Of a stretch of DNA of 64,000 nt, positions 52,933 to 62,124 are shown piece after piece; within the stretch, counting starts at the first letter, position 1, and every line of letters starts with the position of its first letter. This DNA comes from Aquipluma nitroreducens (GTDB taxonomy: Bacteria > Bacteroidota > Bacteroidia > Bacteroidales > Prolixibacteraceae), in assembly GCF_009689585.1 (NCBI RefSeq), contig NZ_AP018694.1:3301001-3365000 (forward strand), in the 5' to 3' direction. The notes beneath the pieces are model-generated. The model made no database searches. It saw nothing but the letters and a program-made list of their open reading frames with translations, and had not been told where the DNA came from. A program made the translations under genes and the position numbers.

Positions 52933-54150
52933 ATGAATGCCTCAATTTCAGTAGTTTGCTACAAATCAAAGACACTTTCTAACGGTGAAAATCCGTTAAT
53001 GCTCCAAGTTTCCAAAAATGGTAAGCGCAAATACCAAAGTTTGGGAGTATCAATCAACCCTAAATACTGGGATTTTACAAAGAACAAGCCCAAACCTAAT
53101 TGTCCAAATGGTGACTTTATTCAAAAGATTGTACTTGATAAGGTTACTGAGTATCAAAAGCAAATCTTAGAATTCAATGCAAATAAGAAGGACTACACTC
53201 TAACCAATTTACTTGATGGGAACAAAACGACAATTAAAGAAAAAACTGTTGGTGAGTTCTATAATGAATTGATTTTGCAATATACGCAAACCAATAAAAC
53301 AGGTAACAGATTGATTTATAAAGGTTCATTTAATTCCATAAAGACGTTTTCAAAAGGTCGTGTGAATTTCCTATTTACTGATATTGATTTGGATTGGTTG
53401 AACCGTTACGAAAAATGGCTACGTTCAAAAGGCAACAAAGAAACTACCATCAGTTTACTTTTCCGTACCCTTAGAAGTGCATATAATAAAGCTATTGAGG
53501 CGAAATGTACAAAAAAGAACAACTATCCTTTTGATGATTTTAAGGTGAGCAAATTCGATATTTCAACCTCTAAAAGGGCAATATCAAAAGAAGAAATTTT
53601 GCTTATAAAAGATATTGATTTAACCAAAGAAAGTGAATCCATTCAATTTACTAGGGATATTTTCGTTTTCAGCTACTTATGTGGTGGAATCAATTTTACA
53701 GATATTGCAAACCTCAAACATGAAAATATAGCTGATAACAGGCTGCAATATATAAGGCAAAAAACTGGAAAGAAAATTAGTTTACAACTTTCACCAGAAG
53801 CAAACCAAATCATTAATTGTTACAAACAAGTAACAGTGCAAAGTGGTTATCTTTTACCAATATTGGACATTAAATCCCACAAAACAGCGATACAGAAGCA
53901 AAACCGAATTCATAAGATTTTAGTAAAAACAAATGAAGGATTGAAACGGATTGCAGAACTGGCAAAAATCAATATGAATTTATCTACTTATGTGGCAAGA
54001 CATTCATTTGCTACAATCCTTAAAAATTCAGGGGTTAATATAGCTTTGATTAGTGAAGCTTTAGGGCATTCTGATTTGGCAACTACTCAAATATATCTGG
54101 ATGGTTTTGGCAGTAGCCAAATAAATGAAGCAATGAAAAATTTGCTTTAA
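52933..54150 (+). CDS. tyrosine recombinase (site-specific integrase)
   Basis: 405 residues in the usual Bacteroidota layout: an N-terminal Arm-DNA-binding domain (about 1-95, SLGVSINPKYWDFTKN), a SAM-like core-binding domain (about 100-200, DWLNRYEKWLRSKGNKETTI), and the catalytic domain. C-terminal catalytic residues are visible: Arg-His in YVARHSFAT, GH in ALGHSDLATT, and nucleophile Tyr in TQIYLDGF. At the first catalytic Arg position the sequence is LCGGINFTDI, with no Arg, whereas many relatives have CRGMNF. The gene lies next to the tRNA attachment site and most likely integrates and excises the island. Confidence 0.93.
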   Translation: MNASISVVCYKSKTLSNGENPLMLQVSKNGKRKYQSLGVSINPKYWDFTKNKPKPNCPNGDFIQKIVLDKVTEYQKQILEFNANKKDYTLTNLLDGNKTTIKEKTVGEFYNELILQYTQTNKTGNRLIYKGSFNSIKTFSKGRVNFLFTDIDLDWLNRYEKWLRSKGNKETTISLLFRTLRSAYNKAIEAKCTKKNNYPFDDFKVSKFDISTSKRAISKEEILLIKDIDLTKESESIQFTRDIFVFSYLCGGINFTDIANLKHENIADNRLQYIRQKTGKKISLQLSPEANQIINCYKQVTVQSGYLLPILDIKSHKTAIQKQNRIHKILVKTNEGLKRIAELAKINMNLSTYVARHSFATILKNSGVNIALISEALGHSDLATTQIYLDGFGSSQINEAMKNLL

Positions 54151-54425
54151 AAACAACAATTCAAATTTAAAATGGAGAGGTTTTTTAATCTTTACATGAA
54201 ATATTTCTTATTAAAAATTAATCATTTACCTTATGAAAGACAGGATTGAAGTAGAAGCCGTTATGAATGATGAACTACTAAGTTATGTAAATGAAATAGT
54301 AGCAGCGCATCTTCCAATGGTTGATGTTAATGAAGAAGGCAATTTTTCAATATATGAATCCATGTCCTCATTAATATTATTCAAGAATAGATACAGCAAT
54401 AAAGAAATAAAAGGAAATTTCAAGT

Positions 54426-54434
54426 ATGAAGATT
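54426..54434 (+). repeat. target-site duplication, left copy
   Basis: ATGAAGATT, repeated at 55643-55651 on the other side of the IS4-type element. Confidence 0.88.
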
Positions 54435-55642
54435 CTTAGTACATGACAAAAACATAAACAATTGATTATCAACAAAATAAGTATTAAAATATTTGCATAA
54501 AACCCTGAATATCATTATCTTACAAGGGATTACCACATCACTTAGTAAGAAATATGACACCCAGGGTAGATGCTAAAAGTAGTGAATTAGTTTCCATTTT
54601 CCATAAGCAATCAGGTTGGAATCTGGCACGAGTAAAGTTCTTTGTTTTCATGATCAGTGCACTATGTAAGGTGCAAACAGTTGGTTTTGAGAAGTTGGCT
54701 ACAGCTTTTGACAGTAATGCCAGTACCAGTTCCTCTCTGAGGAGAATACAGCGGTTTATGTCTGAATATCTACTTGATACAGATTTGATCGCCAAATTAA
54801 TATTCAGACTATTACCTCATGAACCACCTTTCCGTCTGGCAATGGATAGGACAAATTGGAAGTTTGGACAGCAGAATATCAATGTATTGGTAATTGCAGT
54901 TGTTTATCATGGAGTTGCTTTTCCGCTGTTGTTTAAGTTGTTGCCCAAGTTTGGTAATTCAAACACCAATGAACGCATTGAATTGATTGAACGGTTTATC
55001 CGTCTTTTTGGATCTGCTTCGTTGGATTGTTTGACCGCAGATCGGGAGTTTGTTGGAGAACGATGGATCAAGTATCTGAATGAGAACCGGATTCGTTACT
55101 ATATCCGCATCCGCGAAAACTTTTGGGTTTTGCAACCTCACAATGGCAAACGAGTTAAAGCCAGTTGGCTGTTTGCCGATTTGCCGCTAAATGGTTGCCG
55201 AGTGAACCACCGTATTATTTATCTGAACGATCAACTGTGTTATCTGTCAGCCTCTAAAGTAAAGAACAAAGATGGAAAGCCTGAATTGCAGATTGTTATC
55301 TCATTCAACAAGCCAGAAGATGCACTTTGTATTTACAAAGAACGATGGCAGATTGAAACTGCTTTTAGAGCTTTAAAAACAAGTGGCTTTAATATTGAAG
55401 ATACACACTTGACTGAAATTGGAAGAATTGAAAAACTGTTTGCATTGGTGATAGTAGCTTTTACATGGGCATACCTTGTCGGTGATTATTTGCACAGATA
55501 CATCAAACCAATCCCGATCAAGAAACATGGAAACAAAACTAAAAGTCTATTCAAATATGGTCTAACATATATTGCAACTGTTCTTTTAAACGCTTTCTTT
55601 CAAGATGATATCGATATTTTTAAATTTTTGTCATGTACTTAG
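54435..55642 (+). mobile_element. IS4-family insertion sequence, 1208 bp
   Basis: 18-bp terminal inverted repeats: CTTAGTACATGACAAAAA (54435-54452) and, reversed at 55625-55642, CTAAGTACATGACAAAAA, with one mismatch. Flanked by 9-bp direct repeats. One transposase gene, whose TAG stop lies in the right inverted repeat. It appears intact and recently inserted, as the duplications are perfect. Confidence 0.92.
54554..55642 (+). CDS. IS4-family transposase
   Basis: 362 residues, a DDE transposase with a full catalytic set. First Asp in LAMDRTNWKFG (about residue 98), second Asp in CLTADREFVGERW, and Glu in the Y-x2-R-x3-E-x6-K signature KERWQIETAFRALKTSGFN. Length is normal for this group, and no frameshift is seen. 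It covers nearly the whole element. Base composition is close to the flanking chromosome rather than to the A/T-rich cargo. Confidence 0.95.
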   Translation: MTPRVDAKSSELVSIFHKQSGWNLARVKFFVFMISALCKVQTVGFEKLATAFDSNASTSSSLRRIQRFMSEYLLDTDLIAKLIFRLLPHEPPFRLAMDRTNWKFGQQNINVLVIAVVYHGVAFPLLFKLLPKFGNSNTNERIELIERFIRLFGSASLDCLTADREFVGERWIKYLNENRIRYYIRIRENFWVLQPHNGKRVKASWLFADLPLNGCRVNHRIIYLNDQLCYLSASKVKNKDGKPELQIVISFNKPEDALCIYKERWQIETAFRALKTSGFNIEDTHLTEIGRIEKLFALVIVAFTWAYLVGDYLHRYIKPIPIKKHGNKTKSLFKYGLTYIATVLLNAFFQDDIDIFKFLSCT

Positions 55643-55651
55643 ATGAAGATT
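55643..55651 (+). repeat. target-site duplication, right copy
   Basis: ATGAAGATT, matching 54426-54434. Confidence 0.88.
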
Positions 55652-56320
55652 ATAAAAAGGATAATGAGATTCAGAGAATATTATCTGGATTTGGATTTGA
55701 TTCTGAAAAATTCTGGTATTTGCTATTATTCATCTTTGATTATAGTTATGGCTCATGCATCGATGGCGTTTATTGGGCCGAATCTCCTAGAGAACAACTA
55801 GATAAACTAACCGACGCTATTGATGATAATACCAGTGTTATAGATATTAATGGAATACCAACTTTTATTAAGGAGGCTAAGCTGACACTAAAAATAAAAG
55901 GAAATCATAGCATAACTATTAATAATCCCATTGCTATATATTATCTGGCTTTTTCCACTGATTCTGCACTAAAAAAAATCAAGCCTGACAGCATTATGAA
56001 CATTTCAACTGAATTGGAACAAGATAAATCTATATCAAATTCAGTACATATTTGGTTCTTTGCAAAAATGTTCCAAGCTTTTTTTGACTTGCACCCATTA
56101 ATAAAAATTAAATCCTCCAAGGGTGAAAATAAACCATTTAGTAAAAAACAGCTTATTTCAGATCTGATATACTTTACGAGAATATCTAAAAATTCAGAGT
56201 TGCTTGCTTCAGACGAAACATTAAAGGGGATTTTAAATAAGTACAAAAATTATAAACTGAATACAAAAAATAGTTACTATTTTGAAAGGTGGATGTAGTC
56301 CCAATCTCAAATACTTTAAC

Positions 56321-56373
56321 AATCCTACTTCCACGCTCCCAAATAAGGGGGTAAGAAAAGTAGGATTTTTTTT
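56321..56373 (+). terminator. terminator of the split gene
   Basis: AATCCTACTT pairs with AAGTAGGATT around a ~27-nt loop and is followed by TTTTTT. Confidence 0.75.
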
Positions 56374-56657
56374 ACCCATAGAGCCCCCTAATAAAACCAG
56401 CAAATTTGTGTCGTAATCAGAATGTTACTGACAATGTTGTTGGAACTTATTCCTGATACAAAATTAAAAATGACAAAACTAAATGAATCAAAAAAAATTA
56501 GTGAAGTGTCTATTTACGTTGGATTTGCCGGTTAAATTGACCAGTCCGCGCCGTTTTATATTGACCACCTTTCGCCGGAGTAAATTGACCACCTATTTTC
56601 AATATTGAGAACGATCATTTCCTTGTTTTGATTAGAGTTATACAAAATTAGATTTAT

Positions 56658-57437
56658 TTATTCTGATTCAACAGTTTCTACGATTTTGTTTCGTTGTCTT
56701 CTTCGTATTGATTCTCCTACAAGTTCCATTCGATGAGCATCATGAACAATGCGGTCAAGTATTGCATCCGCTATTGTTTGTTCTCCGATAACCTCATACC
56801 ATTGTGCCACTGGCAACTGAGAGGTTATAATGGTTGAACGGTTTCCGTGACGATCTTCCACGATTTCCATAAGTACCGACCTGTTTGATGCATCAAGCGG
56901 CTGCAAGCCAAAATCGTCCAGAATCAAAAGATCCTGTCTTTCTATCTTTGCAACTTCTCTGATGTACGAACCATCTGCTTTGGCCATTTTTAATCTTGTA
57001 AACAGCTTTGTAGTGTTGGCATAAAGTACTTTGAACCCAAGGGTACAGGCTTGATTTCCGATAGCAGAAGCAATGAAGCTCTTGCCTATTCCGGTACTCC
57101 CGGTGATCAGAAGATTCTCTTTTCTTCCGATAAAAGTACACTCAGCCATACGCATGAACTGATTTTTGTCCAGGTTGCGATCTATATCAAAGTGCAACTG
57201 CTCAATGTTGGCTTTATAACGGAACTTTGCATTGCGCATTTGCCTCTCTATGCGGCGATTGTTACGATCATCCCATTCGGCATCAATAAGCATCGATACC
57301 ATTTCATCGCCTGTCATTTGAATCATGCTGCCATTCTCGATGCTTGTTCTAAAGGCACGAACCATACCGAAGAACTTCATCTGTCTCATTTTTTGAAGCG
57401 TTTGCTCATTCATTTTATTCGATTTAAGGTTAAACAA
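56658..57437 (-). CDS. istB: IS21-family helper ATPase IstB
   Basis: 259 residues, an AAA+ DnaC-like ATPase needed for IS21 transposition. Walker A is ITGSTGIGKSFIASAIGN (about 109-126), Walker B LLILDDFGLQPLD, and sensor TIITSQLPVAQW. The N-terminal IS21 helper region starts NEQTLQKMRQMKFFGMVRAF. It follows istA by 42 bp on the same strand, the standard order. The first two codons could be omitted in favour of Met at position 8 (MNEQTLQ), the more usual start. Confidence 0.95.
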   Translation of the reverse strand: MFNLKSNKMNEQTLQKMRQMKFFGMVRAFRTSIENGSMIQMTGDEMVSMLIDAEWDDRNNRRIERQMRNAKFRYKANIEQLHFDIDRNLDKNQFMRMAECTFIGRKENLLITGSTGIGKSFIASAIGNQACTLGFKVLYANTTKLFTRLKMAKADGSYIREVAKIERQDLLILDDFGLQPLDASNRSVLMEIVEDRHGNRSTIITSQLPVAQWYEVIGEQTIADAILDRIVHDAHRMELVGESIRRRQRNKIVETVESE

Positions 57438-57479
57438 TACCCGGAGGGGTAGCCGTTACAGCTTTCCTCCGGGGAGATA

Positions 57480-59072
57480 TTACCGGTAATAGTTTTTACC
57501 ACGTATGTTCAGGTGAGGGGGCATTGACTGATCAACATGCTGCTGATCATCAACGTTTCGGTCAAGTCCTTTTTCAAGGATTACCCGGATGGTCTGATAG
57601 CTGTAATCGCCATATTGAAGTGCACGCAGACAAGCATTGTTAAGCCGCTCTTTTCCGGCACGTACCGAAAAACTTAAAACTCCCTGGCAGGATCGATAGG
57701 TCTGCTCCGGATGCTGCCGGGCATTTAGCAACTGGATAATATATTCTTTTGTTTGAGGGCCTACCTCTGCGGCTCGTTCGATAAATTTATCGGGGTTCCA
57801 GTCGCTCATGAAGCGGTGCTGCGAGGCCAGATGATCTGTTATTGTTGTGTGTCCAAAAAGGTGCCTGTTCCTTTTGTGCACTGCAATTCGCTCGTAGCGG
57901 TGATAAATTTCAACCTCAGATTGGCTGTAAAGCAAGGTTACCTTCTTGCCGATAAAATGGTAAGGAACACTGTAATAATGCTTATCCTCGGCAAGGCAGA
58001 CGTAATTGTTCTTCATCACAGAAGCGATATAGCGTCGCTTCAACTCATATCTCTTTTCAGGTAAAGGGTGCAAAAAGTGTCGTTCAGTATCTTCGAATAA
58101 CTGTCGCCTGCTGAATGGCCTTCCTGTAAGCGGCCTGTTATTATGAGCTTCCAGTGCCTCCCTGATCGCGCTATTTAGCAGTTCAATGCAAGAATATACA
58201 TTACCCTTTAAAATGCTGTAAATCGAACGGTAAATGATTTTGACGGCACCTTCTACCAACGCTTTGTGTTTGGGTTTATACGGAGCTGCCGGTAAAGCCG
58301 CCATCGAATAATAGCTTACGAAGTCACGAAAAGCCTCATTAAGTGTTGGCTCATAACGATTACTCTTGATTACCGCCGATTTTAAGTTATCCGTAACGAT
58401 GGCATTAGGAACACCTCCGAAGTAATGTAATGCATTTTCGCAGGAGTTGATGAAGTCTTCCTTCTGTTGGGTATAACTGGCCTCTACGTAGGTCAACTGG
58501 CTTGCACCCAGTATGGCGACAAAAACCTCTACCTCTGTGATGTCTAATGTTTCCGGATCTAAAACCTTGAGTTTTTCGCCTGCATAATCAACATACATCT
58601 TCTCCCCGGCCTTATGCTCAATGTGCATAACCGGATTACGAACCTTCTTCCAGAGAAGATAATAATGCTTGAACTGTGAAAACCGATAGCCTGCAGGATG
58701 CTGTTCAAAATATTGCTCCCAAAGCTTCTCCTTGGTGTTTCCCCGGATCTTCAATGCTTTTTCCATGGTGGGGAAAAATGCTTCCAGAGATTGATAACGC
58801 AGATCATTCTCAATATGATTGCGTGGAACCATATCCAGAAACATCTGCTCAAGTTCAGTGTCACTCATCAGTTGAATCTCCTGGGGCGATTTGCCCGAAG
58901 CCAGGAACAACCTGATATACTTCTTAACACTATTGCGGGGAAGACCTGTCCGTTCCCCGATGGACTGTTTACTTACACCCTCGGTGTAAAGCCTGATAAT
59001 GCTTCTTACCTTGCTCATAATGATTAGTTTATTTGACATTTTGATTATATTGAACAAAGCCAACTTAATCAT
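57480..59072 (-). CDS. istA: IS21-family transposase IstA
   Basis: 530 residues. An N-terminal helix-turn-helix (RSIIRLYTEGVSKQSIGERTG, about 22-42), then an integrase-core RNase H-like fold with DDE residues: YVDYAGEKLKVLD (Asp), FGGVPNAIVTDNLKSAV (Asp), and HKALVEGAVKIIYRSIY (Glu). A C-terminal Mu-like beta domain ends ...RNYYR-type. The true start is probably the Met at MSNKLIIMSKVRS or MSKVRS. Intact; it probably still acts together with istB. Confidence 0.94.
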   Translation of the reverse strand: MIKLALFNIIKMSNKLIIMSKVRSIIRLYTEGVSKQSIGERTGLPRNSVKKYIRLFLASGKSPQEIQLMSDTELEQMFLDMVPRNHIENDLRYQSLEAFFPTMEKALKIRGNTKEKLWEQYFEQHPAGYRFSQFKHYYLLWKKVRNPVMHIEHKAGEKMYVDYAGEKLKVLDPETLDITEVEVFVAILGASQLTYVEASYTQQKEDFINSCENALHYFGGVPNAIVTDNLKSAVIKSNRYEPTLNEAFRDFVSYYSMAALPAAPYKPKHKALVEGAVKIIYRSIYSILKGNVYSCIELLNSAIREALEAHNNRPLTGRPFSRRQLFEDTERHFLHPLPEKRYELKRRYIASVMKNNYVCLAEDKHYYSVPYHFIGKKVTLLYSQSEVEIYHRYERIAVHKRNRHLFGHTTITDHLASQHRFMSDWNPDKFIERAAEVGPQTKEYIIQLLNARQHPEQTYRSCQGVLSFSVRAGKERLNNACLRALQYGDYSYQTIRVILEKGLDRNVDDQQHVDQSMPPHLNIRGKNYYR

Positions 59073-59184
59073 AAATGCCCGCTAATCAACAAGGATAAAT
59101 CGTTCTTAGAGGGTGGTCAATTTGCTCCGGCGCAACCCAACCATTTTGACCGGCGGAAGGTGGTCAATTTGTTCCGGCGAACAC

Positions 59185-60309
59185 TGGATATTTTATCCGG
59201 CGTGTCCACTGTTATCAATGTTTATTAGAAACTATGAATATCACCCAGAAATACCTATTCAAAAAAGCAGTTTCTATTTTAACTTATTTGATACATTATA
59301 TCAACGCCATGGTGGTGAGAATAAATTAGGTTTTATACATAAAAAAGAGACAGGATTTATACGGGAAGACTTTGAGCTTTTACTACAATATTTTTCTTTT
59401 TTAACATATTTCGAGGGGAAATATTCGTTTAATCGACAATATATTTATGAAATTTTCAACAAAATAAAACAAAGCAGCAAATACAAATTTGACAATAGAA
59501 AACTTCTAAATGACCTTCATATTGCTATTAATATACTTATTTCAGACAGTAATGAATTTTCATTCCCTCATCGCTCTTTGCAAGAGTATTTCGCAGTTTT
59601 GCGAATTAAAAACATAACAAGTGAGGACATAAAAGAAAGAATATACAAAAACAACCTTGACGTACTTTTTAATAATTCAAAGGATAATTTATTAAATCTT
59701 TTTTCTCTATGTATTGAGCTTGATAAATCGAATTTTTATCGAAACTTTCTTATTCCTAAATTGAATGATTTATTGCATGTCTTAAATGATCGTAATAAGT
59801 CACAACTTTCAGCTGCTCATTTTTTCAATTTAAAGTTTGAAGTAATAATTGATCGTGCAGGACAACTATCATTATATCCTGATGTCATTATAAAATATTC
59901 AACTGACAAAATCTTTGAACAGATATCCATTGGAATAGACATAAACGAATACATAAAACAAGCATTTAATAAAAATAATTTAGAAATTTTCGTATTAAAA
60001 ACATTTATAAAAACAAAACACAGTCATAATACTACACTGGACGGTTTTCAAATAACTGAATATATTCCCAATAAAAAGCAAAAAAGAACATTTCGAAGAG
60101 ATTATGAATATGAAAATCAATTATTGGTTTCTTTTAATGTAGATGATGTTATAACAACTAATGATTTTTTGAAAATAATAGAGGCTTCAGAATTAACTCC
60201 AATAATTGAAAAACTCATTTGCACTATAAATGACAAAATATTAGAAATAAATAATGAATTAAATTCGGATAGAAAATTAGATGAAAATCTATCTCTATAT
60301 ATCAATTAG
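59185..60309 (+). pseudogene. C-terminal remnant of a NACHT-type STAND NTPase
   Basis: An open frame of about 370 residues whose first part is in the IS21 end (a GTG at 59113 would start there; the first internal ATG is 59218). CPLLSMFIRNYEYHPEIPI followed by FYFNLFDTLYQRHGG is the region after the NACHT core, and FPHRSLQEYFAVLRI is the hallmark helix seen in NACHT proteins. The P-loop and Walker B parts are missing. Left of the IS21 the matching frame has TAG-TGA stops, so the N-terminal part is not simply on the other side. A degraded anti-phage-type NTPase is inferred from family resemblance. Confidence 0.75.
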
Positions 60310-60849
60310 GAACAACAGAAATATTTTAATAAAAACGTGCTACAATAAATAGGTCTCTGAGTGGTATGCAAGACCCAGCGTTGAGTGGGTGTTGAATTAC
60401 ACCCCAGCCTAAATTTTAGGATTTTTGTTCTTTGTACTTATCGACGATTTTAGCTTTTAATCTCATTGAATTTCATGAGATTATCGTGTTTTTTAATTGG
60501 CCCTTGTAATGAACATTATAACATAAATTTAAGAACTAAACGGCATTGTATTTTAAACATGAATATAGTAATAATCGAATTGGCTCAGTAAAGGGATGAA
60601 AGTGAAGTGCTTCGAAATCGACACCTTCGGGGTAGCTGCAAAACGTTGTAGGACATATTAAAAGCTGCTAATAGAAATTCTATTAATTCTTCCAAGTTTG
60701 TCGAAAACTTGAGATATTAAGAGTAGATAGCGAAGAAGTAGTCATCATTGGTGACAGAATATTGAATGTTTGTAATTATTGTAGCGAAAAATAATCTATT
60801 GTATTAAGTACGTGTATAATATCACCATTTAAAGAGTAAAATAGTCAGT
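60310..60849. other. non-coding A/T-rich stretch in the island
   Basis: No frame of useful length on either strand. The only clear structure is an 8-bp inverted repeat AATCTCAT/ATGAGATT (60459-60482) followed by TCGTGTTTTTT, a possible weak terminator. I see no gene. Confidence 0.4.
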
Positions 60850-61488
60850 ATGGAAACAATTGAAACATTTAAAGTCGGGCTTAACGATTTACCAACAAGA
60901 GAAGTGTGGTATTTTGGACCAAAAATGATTTATTGCTCAGAAAAAACAATAATTAAGCATAAAAATTACACATTTGAACTTTGTATTTATGACATAAAAG
61001 GTAATGGAGCAGAATATGTTAAAATATTTGATTCTGAAAACAAACAAGTATTTGAAAATCTAACTATAGTAAGAAGTTATAGTTGGAATAGTTGTTATGT
61101 TATGTTTCATAACGAATTTAATCCATTATCTAATTGCTATTTTAAGTTTGGGGCAAAAACCGAATTTGACTTAAAAGCTTTTTTAAACAAATTAGTTTTA
61201 ATGGCTGAAAAATTCAAATTGTGTAGAAGCAATTACCCATCTTTTCAATATGTTTATGTCTATATCATTTTTTTATTCTTTCATTTAAAAGAAAAGAATA
61301 TAAGTGCATCTCAATATTCTGAAAGATACAACACTCTGAAAAAAATGAGGTTTTATATTTCAAAGGAATTAACTGACAATGTATCAAGTTATAGCTTTTC
61401 AAAAGAGACAATTTATTACAAAATATTTGATCGAATTCTGAATAAACAATTGGATGTTTTTAAAAATAAACCTATCCATTTTGATTAG
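60850..61488 (+). CDS. hypothetical protein, 212 aa, island cargo
   Basis: Starts METIETFKVGLNDLPTREVW. Unusually rich in Phe, Tyr, Asn and Lys, as expected of its A/T-rich DNA. One hydrophobic stretch, VYVYIIFLFFHL (about residue 135-146), is too short and mixed to call a membrane helix with confidence. I do not recognise a family. No partner gene follows; 540 bp of non-coding DNA separates it from the NACHT remnant, so it is probably transcribed alone. Confidence 0.6.
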   Translation: METIETFKVGLNDLPTREVWYFGPKMIYCSEKTIIKHKNYTFELCIYDIKGNGAEYVKIFDSENKQVFENLTIVRSYSWNSCYVMFHNEFNPLSNCYFKFGAKTEFDLKAFLNKLVLMAEKFKLCRSNYPSFQYVYVYIIFLFFHLKEKNISASQYSERYNTLKKMRFYISKELTDNVSSYSFSKETIYYKIFDRILNKQLDVFKNKPIHFD

Positions 61489-62020
61489 TAATCTTAAATG
61501 GCCAAATAACAGCATTCCACTTTAAACCCAAATTAGGTGCTGTATTTCAAGAATGAGATAATTTTTGGTTTCTGGCATATATAGGAGGGAAATAATAAAT
61601 TTTTTATCTCTCTGGGAGAATATCAATTTAAAACTTATTTTCCATCTGAAAAATATTTTTTTATATTAGTCAGACAAGACCAGTCATCTCTCCCTCCCCC
61701 GTGGCTTAATTCAGGAAAATCCAAAATATTTTGATTTGACTTACTGAAATCTCTATATACAAATCAATAAAATGAGTCAATTATCAAAATCGATTTAATT
61801 ATAGATATTTACGCCAAGATATTATGCTTTTTTACAATTTTATTCTTTTAAATACACAAATTAAATACAATAACTAGTTGAAAATGACTATCTTTAAGAA
61901 TACAAAACAGTTTGAAATAACAATTATTTATTAATCGATCTTTGTTTTAGTGCATGTAAACCATATCGTAAACCGATAAAACAGAAATCAGTTTCTAACT
62001 GAAATATTTGAGCGGTAAAA
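61489..62020. other. non-coding right end of the island
   Basis: A/T-rich, no ORF. It contains the arm-type motif pair at 61952-61974. Otherwise I see nothing. Confidence 0.5.
61952..61974 (+). promoter_or_regulatory. integrase/excisionase arm-type sites, right end
   Basis: GCATGTAAACCA (61952-61963) and a second GTAAACC at 61968-61974, period 12, as at the left end. It lies about 100 bp inside the right att core. Confidence 0.7.
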
Positions 62021-62022
62021 GG

Positions 62023-62124
62023 GAGTAGCTCAGTGGTTTGCATTCAAAAGCGCAGCTTTTGGATGCTTTAGGAGCATCAGCTTCCCAAGCTGAGGGTCGC
62101 GGGTTCGACCCCCGTTTCTCGCTC
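62023..62124 (+). pseudogene. tRNA-Gly-like copy interrupted by a hairpin (attR region)
   Basis: GAGTAGCTCAGTGGT (62023-62037) matches the tRNA 5' part (52753-52767), and 62072-62125 matches the 3' 54 bp. Between them are about 33 extra bases with a perfect 12-bp stem-loop, GCATTCAAAAGC-GCA-GCTTTTGGATGC (62040-62066), one pair being T-G. The acceptor 5' strand is not conserved. A degenerate -7 box (AATATTTG) ends 10 bp upstream, spaced as at the real tRNA. Confidence 0.8.

Larger units (their letters stand above)
54233..56298 (+). pseudogene. hypothetical gene split by an IS4-type insertion (282 aa when rejoined)
   Basis: The left piece 54233-54434 starts MKDRIEVEAVMNDELLS and reaches ...NFKYED. 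The right piece continues at 55652 with YKKDNEIQRILSGFG and ends ...SYYFERWM at 56298. Removing the IS and one copy of the 9-bp duplication joins the frames exactly (202 + 647 bp = 283 codons including the stop). The ATG at 55633 in the IS end, which would make a 221-residue protein, is therefore a by-product. The product is acidic and soluble, with no recognised family. It was probably an accessory gene of the island; its original job is unknown. Confidence 0.85.
56525..59184 (-). mobile_element. IS21-family insertion sequence, about 2.66 kb
   Basis: Contains istA and istB on the minus strand. The ends carry the multiple internal repeats typical of IS21: GCCGGnnnAAATTGACCACC variants at 56527-56593 (three) and, inverted, at 59111-59178 (three). 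The direct repeat TGGAT (56520-56524 and 59185-59189) is the best target-duplication candidate. Boundaries are uncertain by a few bases because the tips do not match perfectly. Confidence 0.8.

Noticed and set aside
55633-56298. Separate 221-residue gene starting in the IS4 end
   Set aside because: Its ATG comes from the inverted repeat. Removing the IS shows that the frame belongs to the gene beginning at 54233.
56422-56532. 36-residue frame left of the IS21 as the N-terminus of the NACHT gene
   Set aside because: It is out of frame with the remnant when the IS is removed, and the matching frame has TAG-TGA stops just upstream of the insertion point.
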